Shown here in pieces: positions 28,126-36,937 of a stretch of DNA of 64,000 nt. Each line of letters starts with the position of its first letter. Within the stretch, counting starts at the first letter, position 1. Made by a program: the position numbers and the translations under genes. This DNA comes from Edaphobacter lichenicola (GTDB lineage: Bacteria; Acidobacteriota; Terriglobia; Terriglobales; Acidobacteriaceae). Below the pieces are notes generated by a model, which saw nothing but the letters and a program-made list of their open reading frames with translations, searched no databases and was not told the DNA's origin. The DNA is taken from the NCBI RefSeq assembly GCF_025264645.1, contig NZ_CP073696.1, positions 2,170,001 to 2,234,000 of the forward strand, written 5' to 3'.

Positions 28126-28797
28126 CTACGGCTGATCCGCGTTCAGCGAATTAATCAACGCATCCGCCTGCGCCATCGACCCATCCAGGCTCACCATCAG
28201 CACATCCACATCGGTCGACATCTTCGCAGAGGTTCCCTTCAACGATCCAATCGCCCGCGCATTCAGGTTGTGCTTCAAAAACGTCACCTGATCGCGAAAC
28301 GCTGTGATCACCGGCGTCATCCGAGCCTCGGTCTGCCGCATCGACTTGATGTAGTTGGCCTCATTCAGCCGCGACTGCCGCAGCATCACCGCCGACTGCG
28401 CCTTCAACTTTTTGTTCTCCATCCCGTCGATCTCCTTCTGCCACTCCTTGAAGAGATCGTTCGAAACCTGATCGATCGAGTCGATGCGGTTATGCAGCTT
28501 CTGCGCGCTGTCCGCAGCCTTTTCGTACTCACTGTTTAACTTCTTATAGTTCTTCTCCAGCGAGCCGCCCTGAAACCCCGTTAACTCCTGGAACGATTCC
28601 ATCGTCGTCTTGATCTGTTCCTTCGCCTGCTGCTGGTCCTTCTTCGAGTCCTTCACCCGCGACACGAGGATGTCCCGCTTCTCTTTCCCAAACGTCTTCA
28701 TCGCCTTGTAGTAGGAGCTGGTACACCCGGCCAGCACAAGCAGCGGAGCGGCCCCCGCCACGCATCGCAACACCCAACGTCGAGAGATCACAGTCAA
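28126..28797 (-). CDS. DUF2959-family lipoprotein
   Basis: The N-terminus carries a lipoprotein signal with the lipobox LVLAGC (Cys near residue 25). The remaining 200 residues are almost entirely helical and coiled-coil (YYKAMKTFGKEKRDILVSRVKDSKKDQQQAKEQ ... MSTDVDVLMVSLDGSMAQADALINSL), which matches what I recall of DUF2959. The only start options are TTG (28797) and GTG (28791). Location is probably the outer-membrane periplasmic face; function unknown. Confidence 0.8.
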   Translation of the reverse strand: MTVISRRWVLRCVAGAAPLLVLAGCTSSYYKAMKTFGKEKRDILVSRVKDSKKDQQQAKEQIKTTMESFQELTGFQGGSLEKNYKKLNSEYEKAADSAQKLHNRIDSIDQVSNDLFKEWQKEIDGMENKKLKAQSAVMLRQSRLNEANYIKSMRQTEARMTPVITAFRDQVTFLKHNLNARAIGSLKGTSAKMSTDVDVLMVSLDGSMAQADALINSLNADQP

Positions 28798-28864
28798 CTC
28801 ATTTCACCCCGTCAGAGCTTGACGAATTGTAACCTCTCCCGCAAAAACCACGGCCAACGGGCCC

Positions 28865-29554
28865 CTAACCCGCGACTGGCAGCCGATCACCACGCGAGCG
28901 CAGCCAAAGTTCAATCGCAATCGTGTTGATCGAAAAACCGATCCAGAACGCAACGCCGAAGAACTGCGCCGGTTCAAGATGCGTCAACCGGCTCGTCGCA
29001 AAGAACACGCCCATCACCGGCCGAGTCGTCGCAATCCCTAGAAGAATCGCAACCGCACGCAGCATCCACCGCATCTTCTCCAACGCATCACCCCGGCGCA
29101 TCGCCACAAAGGCACGCGCGAGTGAAAACAAAAAGAGGCTATTGAAGAGGAGAACCGCCGACCGCTCCACCCAACCTCCAACCGGATGAGAGCTCATGGC
29201 ATACGCCGTAACGCCCACCCAGGCTCCCAGCGGAAAGAAGAGACGCTCTGCCCACACCGCGCTGAGTCGTCGCAACAGAACGAAGGGGCACAGCAAAACA
29301 AACGCCATCGCGGGAAGAATATGGGCCAGGGTCAACGCAGTATGCGAGGCAAACACCGCATCAAGCGCCGCCGTTGGCGAAGACCCTACTGCCCCATACG
29401 GCGTCGGACGAGCAAGCACCACAACCCTACGCAGCACAACGGCAACCGCGATCACGACGCAGATCCAAAAGCACACCTTCAGCCACGCAGGATAGACGTC
29501 ACGAGACGAGCTCTCTCGCATTCCGATTCCCCGCACCGGAGCCTTTGCATCCAT
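28865..29554 (-). CDS. DUF2306-like membrane protein
   Basis: About six membrane helices are seen, including LKVCFWICVVIAVAVVL, LAHILPAMAFVLLCPFVLLRR and GVAFWIGFSINTIAIELWL. The SHTALTLAHILPA and GWVERSAVLLFNSLFLFSLARAF segments fit DUF2306-type proteins with possible haem- or quinone-site histidines. GAGGGAGAA six bases before the ATG at 29554 fixes the start. Transcribed with neighbouring minus-strand genes but separated from the lipoprotein gene by 67 bases. Confidence 0.65.
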   Translation of the reverse strand: MDAKAPVRGIGMRESSSRDVYPAWLKVCFWICVVIAVAVVLRRVVVLARPTPYGAVGSSPTAALDAVFASHTALTLAHILPAMAFVLLCPFVLLRRLSAVWAERLFFPLGAWVGVTAYAMSSHPVGGWVERSAVLLFNSLFLFSLARAFVAMRRGDALEKMRWMLRAVAILLGIATTRPVMGVFFATSRLTHLEPAQFFGVAFWIGFSINTIAIELWLRSRGDRLPVAG

Positions 29555-29617
29555 ACGTTCTCCCTCGCTGCGAGGCCACGCCGCACGACACGACAGCACA
29601 CGGAAAGGCCATTAAAA

Positions 29618-29645
29618 GATACGCAGCGAAGGATACGCAGCGAAG
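29618..29645. repeat. 14-bp tandem duplication
   Basis: GATACGCAGCGAAG is repeated perfectly head to tail (29618-29631, 29632-29645) in the short gap between the GspF-like gene and the DUF2306-like gene. It probably arose by replication slippage; no function is evident. Confidence 0.8.
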
Positions 29646-29659
29646 AGTCCCGCTGTTCC

Positions 29660-30862
29660 CTACTGACCGCCGCCCGAACCCGCGCTGAGGCTGAAGATCG
29701 GCAGATACAGAGCAATCAGAATCGTCGTCACGACCAACCCCATCATGATCAGGATGAGCGGCTCAATCAGACTCATCGCCGCTGTGAGATTCGTCTGCAC
29801 GTCCTCTTCAAAGAACTCCGCCACCGAGTTCAGCATCTGCGGCAGCGCACCGGTCGACTCGCCCACCTCGATCATCTCGATTGCCAACTCCGGAAACACC
29901 TTCGTCGACTGCAGACTGACAGACAGTCCCTTGCCCTCGCGCACCGTCTCGACTGACCTATAAACCGCGCTCGCAATCTGCTTTGAATCGATTGACTTCG
30001 CCGCCGTCTCGAGCGAAGGCACCAGTGGCAAACCGCCCGTCAGCAGCGTCGAGAGCGTCCGCGAAAACAATCCCACCTGATACTTCAGCCACACGCTTCC
30101 GAACACCGGCAGAGCAATCCGAATCCGATCCAACATGCTACCGCCCGCATCCGTCTTCGACCACCGATAGATGAAGAATCCAACCGCCCCAACCACAACA
30201 GCGACATAGATCCCATACTCCTGCGCCTCTTTGCCCAAGTTCAGCAGAAATGTCGTCAACGCAGGCAGCTTCGTCCCCAACTGGTCATACAACTGCGCAA
30301 AACGCGGCACCACAAACGTGATCAAAAAGATGAACAGCCCGATCACCATCACCACCAGCAGCGCCGGGTAGATCAAGCTCGCCTTCAACTTCTTCCGGAA
30401 CGTCAGCGACACCCGCTGAAAGTCCAGAAACCGCTGCAACACCTCTTCGAGATTTCCCGACCGCTCCCCCGCCAGCAGCGTCGTCGTATACACAATCGGG
30501 AATCCACCCTGCGCCTCGAACGCCTGCGAGATCGACTCACCCGTCTTCACCCGCGCTGCAACATCCTCAAGCTGCGCGCGAAAGTGCGGCAGCTTCTGTC
30601 TTCTCGCAAGCAGCTCGAGCGAACCCAGAATCGGCAACCCAGCCTTGATCAACGTCAGAAACTGCTGATTAAAGATCAGGAAAGTCTCGAGCTTCACCTT
30701 CTTCTTGCTGCCGCCACCCAGTACGCTCTTCGCCTTGACCGAATAGACGTAGTACCCCGCCTGCGTAAACCGCGCCTTCAGCTCCTCCGCAGTTGCCGCC
30801 GCGTGGCTCTGCTCCATCACTCGTCCGCGCTCATCTGCCAGCTTGATGACAAACTCAGTCAT
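29660..30862 (-). CDS. GspF/PilC-family inner-membrane platform protein
   Basis: The 400-residue protein has the tandem T2SSF domains: one around FLIFNQQFLTLIKAGLPILGSLELLARRQ ... AGERSGNLEEVLQRF, and the second around GLFSRTLSTLLTGGLPLVPSLETAAKSI ... MIEVGESTGALPQMLNSVAEFFEE. Three membrane helices are spaced as in GspF/PilC (near residues 168, 220 and the C-terminus). It forms the platform the traffic ATPase acts on. It lies about 3 kb upstream of that ATPase, separated by five unrelated genes, an unusual split of the locus. Confidence 0.93.
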   Translation of the reverse strand: MTEFVIKLADERGRVMEQSHAAATAEELKARFTQAGYYVYSVKAKSVLGGGSKKKVKLETFLIFNQQFLTLIKAGLPILGSLELLARRQKLPHFRAQLEDVAARVKTGESISQAFEAQGGFPIVYTTTLLAGERSGNLEEVLQRFLDFQRVSLTFRKKLKASLIYPALLVVMVIGLFIFLITFVVPRFAQLYDQLGTKLPALTTFLLNLGKEAQEYGIYVAVVVGAVGFFIYRWSKTDAGGSMLDRIRIALPVFGSVWLKYQVGLFSRTLSTLLTGGLPLVPSLETAAKSIDSKQIASAVYRSVETVREGKGLSVSLQSTKVFPELAIEMIEVGESTGALPQMLNSVAEFFEEDVQTNLTAAMSLIEPLILIMMGLVVTTILIALYLPIFSLSAGSGGGQ

Positions 30863-31030
30863 AGACCTCTAACCCCACCACCCCTTGATGTAGCTTCGTT
30901 CATCCCGGTAGCTTCATCTTAGACGTTCTCATAACAAATTAGCCCTCACAGCCGCGCATGCACATACAACTACCTTGCAGCATCACGACCGCGAGCAAGT
31001 TTTCTATCGAAGAGCCAGCGATTTACCGCA

Positions 31031-31051
31031 AAAGCCTGCAGTGAAGGCTTT
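31031..31051 (+). promoter_or_regulatory. Leader hairpin overlapping the Shine-Dalgarno of the SpoIIE-type phosphatase gene
   Basis: AAAGCCT (31031-31037) and AGGCTTT (31045-31051) form a perfect 7-bp stem ending four bases before the ATG at 31055. The only Shine-Dalgarno candidate, GAAGG (31043-31047), is partly inside the 3' arm, so the hairpin would restrict ribosome access. Regulation is inference. Confidence 0.4.
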
Positions 31052-31054
31052 ATC

Positions 31055-33127
31055 ATGCACACATCGACTCGGAGGCATCTGTTGCGGGCTAAAGCTACAG
31101 CCATTCTGGTACTGCTTCTCTTTGCGGCTCTCTCCACGCGCGCAGCGGTTGCTCCCGCACAACCGCCCCTCACGATCGAAGGCCTTGGCAAACCCGTTGT
31201 CCCGCTCGACGGCCCATGGCAGTTCCACATCGGTGACGATCCCACCTGGGCCTCCCCAAGTCTCGACGACTCCCAATGGGAGAGCATCCAGACCGACAAG
31301 CCCTGGGGCGCGCAGCAGCACTTCGGATACACCGGTTATGCCTGGTACAGGCGCCACATCGACTTCGCCCCGGGCCCGAGCGACAAACTCGACCTCTCTC
31401 TGGCCCTCGGCTATGTCTCCGATGTCTACGAGATCTACTGGAACGGCACGAAGATCGGCGGCTACGGCACGATGCCGCCGCATCATCGCTCCTACTGGGG
31501 CAATATTCCGCAGGTATACCGTCTCGGCAAACCACAGCCCGGAGTTCTCGCCATCCGCGTCTGGAATAACATCCCCGCCTCCTCCGACTCAGGGACATCC
31601 GGAGGCCTCTATGCTCCGCCCTACCTTGGAACCTCCGACGCGATCACGGCTCTGCTCACCAGCCGTAATTACCTCTGGCTCAAAGCCAGTCAGTACTCCT
31701 TCGCAATTGTTCTTTTCTATGGCCTGGTCGCCATCCTGGGCCTGCTGGCGTGGTTGCAGGACCGAAGCCGGCGACTGCTCCTCTGGATGTCGCTGTTTGC
31801 CTTCGCTCCGGTAGTGCTGGAGATCGTGGGAGGCTTTCGCATCCCTTTCCCCCAAAACATCGTAATGGCGATTCAACAGCCGTTCTTTTCAGTCCTGGAC
31901 ATCTGTCTCTGGTTTCTCCTGCTCTATCTGCTGAAGCTCGAAGATCACCCCCGCCTGGTGCGATGGACGCGCATCCTCGCCTGGATCTCCATCATCAGTA
32001 CGTCTCTCGACGGCCTCATCGTCTTGAACTGGGGATACTGGGACGGGCGATTCTCGCAGATAGCCGATGCCGTGGTTACAGCAACCTTCACCGCCGTCGA
32101 GATCTGGCCGCTGGTCCTGATCTACTTCGGCTTCAGAAAGAAGCTGGGCACTCCAACCTGGCTGGTTGTCTTCTTTGCATCTTTCAGCCAGATGCTCCTC
32201 GTCATCAAAGCAGCCGCTCTGCAGGGTGAGAGATTCACGCACTGGACGCTCGGCACAAAGATCGATGCACCACTGTTCTTTGTGAATGACAATCCGTTCA
32301 ACCTCCCAGCGATCGTAGACACGCTGCTGTTCATCTCCATCGTGTACGCGGTCTATCGTTACTCGGTCGACCAGAATCATCGTCAGGCAGCCATCCAGCA
32401 GGAGTTCAAAAGCGCACAAGAGCTCCAGCGCGTCCTCATCCCCGAAACACTTCCACCCATTCCAGGATTCGCCGTTACCAGCGCATACCGCCCCGCAGCC
32501 GAGGTCGGTGGAGACTTCTTCCAGCTCATCGCCAAAGCAGAGGGCTCCTCCCTCTTCATCCTCGGCGACGTCAGCGGCAAAGGCCTCAAGGCCGCAATGG
32601 CCGTCTCGCTCATCGTCGGCACCGTCCGCACCCTCGCCGAGATGTCCGACGATCCCGCAGAGATTCTCTCCGGCCTCAATCGTCGCCTGCACAACCGTCT
32701 CCAACAAGGTTTTGTCACCTGCCTCATCCTTAGCCTAGAACCAGACGGTCGCTGCACCTTCGCCAATGCAGGCCACCTTCCGCCGTACCTCAACCAGAAC
32801 GAGCTGCACCTCCCGCCGGAACTCCCTCTCGGCCTCGTCGCCTCCGCCAGCTACGACAAGGTCACCATCCAGCTCGAAGTCGGAGACCGCCTCACCCTCT
32901 ACACCGACGGCCTGCTCGAGGCCCGCAATCCCTCAGGCGAGATCTTCAGCTTCGAGCGCCTCCAACAGCTCATCGCCACCAAACCCGACGCCAAGCAGGC
33001 CAGCGATGCCGCCGTCACCTTCGGTCAGGAAGACGACATCACCGTCCTCACCATCACCCGCCTCGCTACCGGCGTCGAATCCACCACCGTGCTCGAAGCC
33101 CCAACGCTGGTCCCGCTAACAGCCTGA
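31055..33127 (+). CDS. Membrane-bound SpoIIE/RsbU-type PP2C phosphatase with extracytoplasmic sensor domain
   Basis: The 690-residue protein has a signal/anchor helix, then a beta-sandwich sensory domain (LDGPWQFHIGDDPTWASPSLDDSQWESI ... GYTGYAWYRRHIDF) resembling the sugar-binding domain of family 2 glycosidases. About seven membrane helices follow (residues 210-440), then a cytoplasmic PP2C domain. PP2C metal motifs are AEVGGDFFQL, LGDVSGKGLKAAM and LTLYTDGLLEARNPSG, with the closing QEDDITVLTI. Such phosphatases usually reset an anti-sigma-factor antagonist (partner-switching general stress control). No partner kinase or STAS protein is adjacent. Its stop overlaps the next start (TGATG). 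Confidence 0.9.
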   Translation: MHTSTRRHLLRAKATAILVLLLFAALSTRAAVAPAQPPLTIEGLGKPVVPLDGPWQFHIGDDPTWASPSLDDSQWESIQTDKPWGAQQHFGYTGYAWYRRHIDFAPGPSDKLDLSLALGYVSDVYEIYWNGTKIGGYGTMPPHHRSYWGNIPQVYRLGKPQPGVLAIRVWNNIPASSDSGTSGGLYAPPYLGTSDAITALLTSRNYLWLKASQYSFAIVLFYGLVAILGLLAWLQDRSRRLLLWMSLFAFAPVVLEIVGGFRIPFPQNIVMAIQQPFFSVLDICLWFLLLYLLKLEDHPRLVRWTRILAWISIISTSLDGLIVLNWGYWDGRFSQIADAVVTATFTAVEIWPLVLIYFGFRKKLGTPTWLVVFFASFSQMLLVIKAAALQGERFTHWTLGTKIDAPLFFVNDNPFNLPAIVDTLLFISIVYAVYRYSVDQNHRQAAIQQEFKSAQELQRVLIPETLPPIPGFAVTSAYRPAAEVGGDFFQLIAKAEGSSLFILGDVSGKGLKAAMAVSLIVGTVRTLAEMSDDPAEILSGLNRRLHNRLQQGFVTCLILSLEPDGRCTFANAGHLPPYLNQNELHLPPELPLGLVASASYDKVTIQLEVGDRLTLYTDGLLEARNPSGEIFSFERLQQLIATKPDAKQASDAAVTFGQEDDITVLTITRLATGVESTTVLEAPTLVPLTA

Positions 33128-33798
33128 TGTTGACGCACTCACCTCTTCATCAGACAAACATCATCATCCACGTTCTCTTCGGAATCGCGGCGCTGGCCCT
33201 TGGTCTCATTGCCATAAGTAGGCCGAAGCGGCGCGGACTGCATACCCGCGTGGGGATCCTCTTCATCTACGCGTATCTGGTCGTAGTGACCACCGCTTCA
33301 CTCGGCCTGATCGTTTTCAATTTCAGATCCTTCCTGGCGGTCGTTACGGTTCTCAGCATCTACGATGTCTTCGCTGGATACCGCGCATTGCAACTGCGGG
33401 GACGGCGTCCGCAGACGGTTGATCGGATCGCCAGCATCGTCGGTCTCCTGACTCCCTGGCTGTTCATAACCATCATGCGACGGCTGCACCAGCCGTGGGC
33501 TCCAGCCCTCACATGGTCGATCCTCGGGGGGCTCATCGCCTCAAGTGGGTATGATCTTCTCCGCAACATACTCCCACTCTCCTGGCTAAAGCGCATTTGG
33601 GTGCAGGAACATCTACTCAAGATGATGAGTGCCTACATCGCAATCACGTCTGCATTCGCCGGAACCGTCTTCGCTCGCTACATGCCTTGGGCGGCCATCG
33701 TGCCATCTATACTCGGCACGATCGTAGGGTGGAGTTTTGTCCTCATCGGTCCTCGCGCTTGGAGACACAACACCCGAAAAGCACTCGTATCTCAATAG
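33127..33798 (+). CDS. DUF2306-like seven-helix membrane protein
   Basis: This 223-residue protein is almost wholly hydrophobic with six or seven helices (NIIIHVLFGIAALALGLIAI, FIYAYLVVVTTASLGLIVFNF, IVGLLTPWLFITI, AAIVPSILGTIVGWSFVLIG). Conserved-looking His residues (IIHVLFG, HTRVG, QEHLLKMMSAY) fit a DUF2306-type family. Its ATG overlaps the phosphatase stop by one base, so it is translationally coupled to the phosphatase and may work with it. Function unknown. Confidence 0.68.
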   Translation: MLTHSPLHQTNIIIHVLFGIAALALGLIAISRPKRRGLHTRVGILFIYAYLVVVTTASLGLIVFNFRSFLAVVTVLSIYDVFAGYRALQLRGRRPQTVDRIASIVGLLTPWLFITIMRRLHQPWAPALTWSILGGLIASSGYDLLRNILPLSWLKRIWVQEHLLKMMSAYIAITSAFAGTVFARYMPWAAIVPSILGTIVGWSFVLIGPRAWRHNTRKALVSQ

Positions 33799-33816
33799 AA
33801 CTCGACCGACTACCCG

Positions 33817-34404
33817 TCAACCCGCTGCAATCCCATCCAGCATCGTCATCAACGAATCCCTCGCATCGCTCACTGCGGTTCTGTCGCCCTCCAGCCGGCT
33901 GATCATGAGCGCCCCCTCCAGAGTCGCGATGATCGTATTCGCAATTCTCCGGGGCTGCACCCCTCCTCGAATCTCCCCGCTCACAAGTCCGTCTTCCACA
34001 ATGCTCGCAAGCCGCGCCTTCCACTCCTTCATCGCAGCACATACCAAGTCCCGCAGCACCGGATTCCCATCATCTGCATCGATCGCTGTATTCATTAACG
34101 GGCATCCTCCAGGAAAGATTCCCGGAGTCTCCGCAAACCGCTTCACCGAGTACTGCAGCTTTTCCACCGTACCCGAGATCGCATCCTGCCCCTCTCGCCG
34201 AGCCTTGGCCACCCGCGTCCACGCATACTGAAACGCCTCTGCCGCAAGCTCTTCCTTGCTGGCAAAGTGCCGATAGACTCCACCCTTCTCCAGCCCCGTA
34301 GCATCCAGCACATCCTGCATCGAGCACCCGGCAAAACCCCGCTGATTGAAGATCGGAGCTGCCTCCTCGATGATTCTCTGGCGCGTCAAGTCGCCTTTAC
34401 TCAT
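33817..34404 (-). CDS. TetR/AcrR-family regulator
   Basis: The N-terminal HTH is typical (TRQRIIEEAAPIFNQRGFAGCSMQDVLDATGLEKGGVYRHFASKEEL, residues 7-55). The C-terminal ligand domain contains PGGCPLMNTAIDADDGNPVLR, common in the sub-family related to YezE/LmrA-like regulators. It is divergent from the DHA2 drug-efflux gene, and an inverted repeat lies between them, so it most likely represses that pump and itself in response to a toxic compound. Confidence 0.92.
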   Translation of the reverse strand: MSKGDLTRQRIIEEAAPIFNQRGFAGCSMQDVLDATGLEKGGVYRHFASKEELAAEAFQYAWTRVAKARREGQDAISGTVEKLQYSVKRFAETPGIFPGGCPLMNTAIDADDGNPVLRDLVCAAMKEWKARLASIVEDGLVSGEIRGGVQPRRIANTIIATLEGALMISRLEGDRTAVSDARDSLMTMLDGIAAG

Positions 34405-34493
34405 ATCCTTGCCTCGCTCGCTCTGCCCCGCTCGAAGATCCTACCCGAAGAAAACGCATCGAGCAGCACTTCTCCTGAATCAGATGCTTAAAG

Positions 34494-34518
34494 AAACCGA
34501 TCAGTCTCTTTTTGAGAC
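34494..34518. promoter_or_regulatory. Candidate TetR operator between the regulator and efflux genes
   Basis: Two overlapping symmetric elements lie in the divergent region. One is the near-palindrome ACCGATCAGT (34496-34505) centred on GATC. The other is GTCTC/GAGAC (34504-34508 and 34514-34518) with a TTTTT spacer. ACCGATC-centred palindromes are common TetR-family operators. They sit 34-58 bases before the pump ATG. Binding is inferred from symmetry and position. Confidence 0.45.
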
Positions 34519-34551
34519 GAACCGGCGATTCGGGAGGAGATTGATCAAATT

Positions 34552-36201
34552 ATGGCTACTTCGACCCTCGTTGAACCGGCTCAGAACGCTCCTCAAGGGC
34601 ACGCAAAAGCCACTCAGGCCTCCCGGCCCCGGCCAATGATCAACCCGTGGGTGGTGGCTCTCACCGTAACCCTGGCCACCTTCATGGAGCTGCTTGACAC
34701 CTCCATCGCCAACGTCTCCCTGCCCTACATCGCCGGCGGTCTCGGCCGCTCCTACGACGAAGTCACCTGGATCCTCACCACGTACCTCGTCGCCAACGCC
34801 GTCGTGCTGCCCATGTCCGCCTGGCTCTCCCGCGTCTTCGGCCGCAAAACCTACTACATGGCCTGCGTAACCCTCTTTACCATCACATCTTTCTTCTGCG
34901 GCATCGCTCCCACCCTCGGCATCATGCTTCTCTCGCGCGTCCTGCAAGGCATCGGCGGCGGCGGCCTCGCCCCGGTCGAACAAGCCATCCTCGTCGACGC
35001 CTTCCCTCCGGCCAAACGCGCCTCCGCCTTCGCCCTCTATACCGTGGCGATCGTCACCGCTCCCGCCATCGGCCCCGTCCTCGGCGGCTGGATCACCGAC
35101 AACTACAACTGGCGCTGGGTCTTCTTCATCAACATCCCCGTCGGCATCCTCTCACTCTTTCTCACCAACCGCTTCGTCCACGATCCCCCCACCTTTGCCG
35201 AAGAGCGCAAGACGGTCCGCGTCAACGGCAAGCTTCGCATCGACGGCATCGGCATCGCACTCGTTGGCCTCGGCTCCGCAGCCCTCGAAGTCCTCCTCGA
35301 CCGCGGCCAGATCGACGACTGGTTCGGCTCGCCTTTCATCATCTGGATGTTTGTCATCGGCGTGGGCTGCCTGACAGCCGCCGTCTTCTGGGAGCTCCAC
35401 GTCCCCGACCCCATCATCGACTTCCGCCTGCTCAAGATCCGCAACTTCGCGTTCGCAAACTTCTTCTACTTCATCTTCGGCTTCGGCCTCTTCGCCTCCA
35501 CTACCATGATTCCGCAGCTCCTCCAGTCCCTCTACGGCTACCGCGCCATCGACGCCGGCCTCGTCCTTGGGCCTGGCGCACTCGTCATCACCTTCCTCGC
35601 CCCGGTAGGCGCGCAGTTAGTCCAGCGCGGCATCGTCAAGCCCCGCATCCTGCTCTTCGGAGCCGTGATGATCGTCGGCATTTCCTTTCTGCACTATGCC
35701 CACTTCAATCTCGACACCGACTACAAGCACTACGCCCTCGCCCGCGCCCTGCAAGGCCTCGGCTACGGCTTCTTCTTCGTGCCGTTGTCGGTCATCGCCT
35801 ACTCGCAGCTCAGCCCCGCACAGAACAACAAAGCGTCATCGCTCACCAACTTCTTCCGCAACTGGGGCGGCAGCTTCGGTATCGCCTTCATCACCACCAT
35901 GTCCGAGCGCCGCCAGAACTTCCACCAGGAGCGCGTTGGCTCAACCATCGCAGCCTCCAGCAGCAGCCTGCAGGAAAACATCCACCAGACCGCCGCCTAC
36001 CTGCAAGCCCACGGCTTCTCCCCAGCCGACGCCGTCACCGCAGCCTACGGCCGCGTCTACGACCAGCTCCACGCCCAAACCCAGCTGCTCGCCTTCATGG
36101 ACTGCTTCCACATCATCGGCGTCATCACCCTCATCGCCGCCCCCCTCGTCCTGCTCACCAAGAGCTTCAAGGCACCAGCCAAAGCCCCAGAAGGCCATTG
36201 A
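34552..36201 (+). CDS. DHA2-family multidrug efflux MFS transporter (EmrB/QacA type)
   Basis: The 549-residue protein has 14 predicted helices. DHA2 signatures are LDTSIANVSLPYIAGGLG in helix 1, the motif A-like WLSRVFGRKTYYM, RVLQGIGGGGLAPVEQAILVDAFPP (motif B) and APAIGPVLGGWITDNYNWRWVFFINIPVG (motif C region). It should export hydrophobic toxicants with the proton gradient, normally with an EmrA/TolC partner, which is not present here. GGGAGGAG lies upstream of the ATG. Expression is probably controlled by the divergent TetR gene. Confidence 0.93.
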   Translation: MATSTLVEPAQNAPQGHAKATQASRPRPMINPWVVALTVTLATFMELLDTSIANVSLPYIAGGLGRSYDEVTWILTTYLVANAVVLPMSAWLSRVFGRKTYYMACVTLFTITSFFCGIAPTLGIMLLSRVLQGIGGGGLAPVEQAILVDAFPPAKRASAFALYTVAIVTAPAIGPVLGGWITDNYNWRWVFFINIPVGILSLFLTNRFVHDPPTFAEERKTVRVNGKLRIDGIGIALVGLGSAALEVLLDRGQIDDWFGSPFIIWMFVIGVGCLTAAVFWELHVPDPIIDFRLLKIRNFAFANFFYFIFGFGLFASTTMIPQLLQSLYGYRAIDAGLVLGPGALVITFLAPVGAQLVQRGIVKPRILLFGAVMIVGISFLHYAHFNLDTDYKHYALARALQGLGYGFFFVPLSVIAYSQLSPAQNNKASSLTNFFRNWGGSFGIAFITTMSERRQNFHQERVGSTIAASSSSLQENIHQTAAYLQAHGFSPADAVTAAYGRVYDQLHAQTQLLAFMDCFHIIGVITLIAAPLVLLTKSFKAPAKAPEGH

Positions 36202-36221
36202 AACTTCGTAGACCAGCCGCA

Positions 36222-36460
36222 GCCCGCGTACAGGAGAAAGTTCCGATACACGGGCCGCGTCGACTGGACCATCGTCAGCCTGCCTTAACGCCACCGAGAT
36301 CGCAAAAGAGAGCGGTCTGCCCGGCGCCGTTGCGCGTAAGAGAGCCGAGCAGGCCATCATCCAGATCGAAGGCTCCCTCATCCTTGGCCGCGTCCTCGGC
36401 GACACCAAAGCCTTCCATAGAGTGTTCGATGAGTTGCCTTCACTCCTTATCCGCGAGTAA
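36222..36460 (+). pseudogene. Gene remnants: TetR-type C-terminal fragment (and possible preceding sulfatase-type tail)
   Basis: In one frame, 36284-36460 reads LNATEIAKESGLPGAVARK... and continues with IIQIEGSLILGRVLGDTKAFHRVFDELPSLLI before a TAA. This is the C-terminal helix pair of a common TetR sub-family, without any DNA-binding part or start. In another frame just before it, YTGRVDWTIVSLP ends in TAA at about 36287; this resembles the last strand of arylsulfatase-like proteins, but the match is weak. Both look like deletion leftovers behind the efflux gene. Confidence 0.5.
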
Positions 36461-36507
36461 CTCGACGCATACACGCGAACCGGCACGTCACCTTTGCAAA
36501 CAATAAA

Positions 36508-36531
36508 AAGCCCCGGCCATTGCCGGAGCTT
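36508..36531 (-). terminator. Terminator after erpA
   Basis: AAGCCCCGGC and GCCGGAGCTT form a 10-bp stem with one mismatch and a CATT loop. Read leftward, the stem is followed by TTTTTATTG. It lies 26 bases beyond the stop of the Fe-S protein gene. Confidence 0.75.
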
Positions 36532-36556
36532 CTTTTTCTAACGAACTCTCAAAAAA

Positions 36557-36937
36557 CTAAACGCTGAAGCTTGATCCGCAGCCGCAGGTGCTCTTCACTG
36601 CTGCATTCTCGAACTTGAACCCGGCGGCCTCAAGCGTCTCCACGTAATCCACCGTGCAGTTGCTCAGGTACATCGCCGACGTCGCGTCCACAAACACCTT
36701 TAGATCCTCGAACTTATAGACCTTATCCATCATGCCGCTCTGATTCTCGAACGACATGGAATATTGAAAGCCCGAACATCCACCACCGACCACACCAATG
36801 CGCAGCCCAGCAGGAACCGGGCTCTGTGTCGCCATGATCTCCCGAACCTTGTTGATCGCGGCAGGCGTCAGGGTTACAGGCGTAGTCGAAGCAGGCGCTC
36901 CAACAACGACTTCAGGGGTAACGGTTGCAGTGGACAT
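36557..36937 (-). CDS. erpA: A-type iron-sulfur carrier (ErpA/IscA family)
   Basis: After an N-terminal extension of about 22 residues, the HesB/IscA domain runs VTLTPAAINKVREIM ... GLRIGVVGGGCSGFQYSMSF, with the three conserved cysteines in GGGCSG and the C-terminal CGCGSSF. The protein receives Fe-S clusters and delivers them to apo-enzymes. The ATG at 36937 is placed seven bases after GGAGA; an upstream TTG would add two residues. It stands alone, away from any isc/suf operon. Confidence 0.92.
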   Translation of the reverse strand: MSTATVTPEVVVGAPASTTPVTLTPAAINKVREIMATQSPVPAGLRIGVVGGGCSGFQYSMSFENQSGMMDKVYKFEDLKVFVDATSAMYLSNCTVDYVETLEAAGFKFENAAVKSTCGCGSSFSV

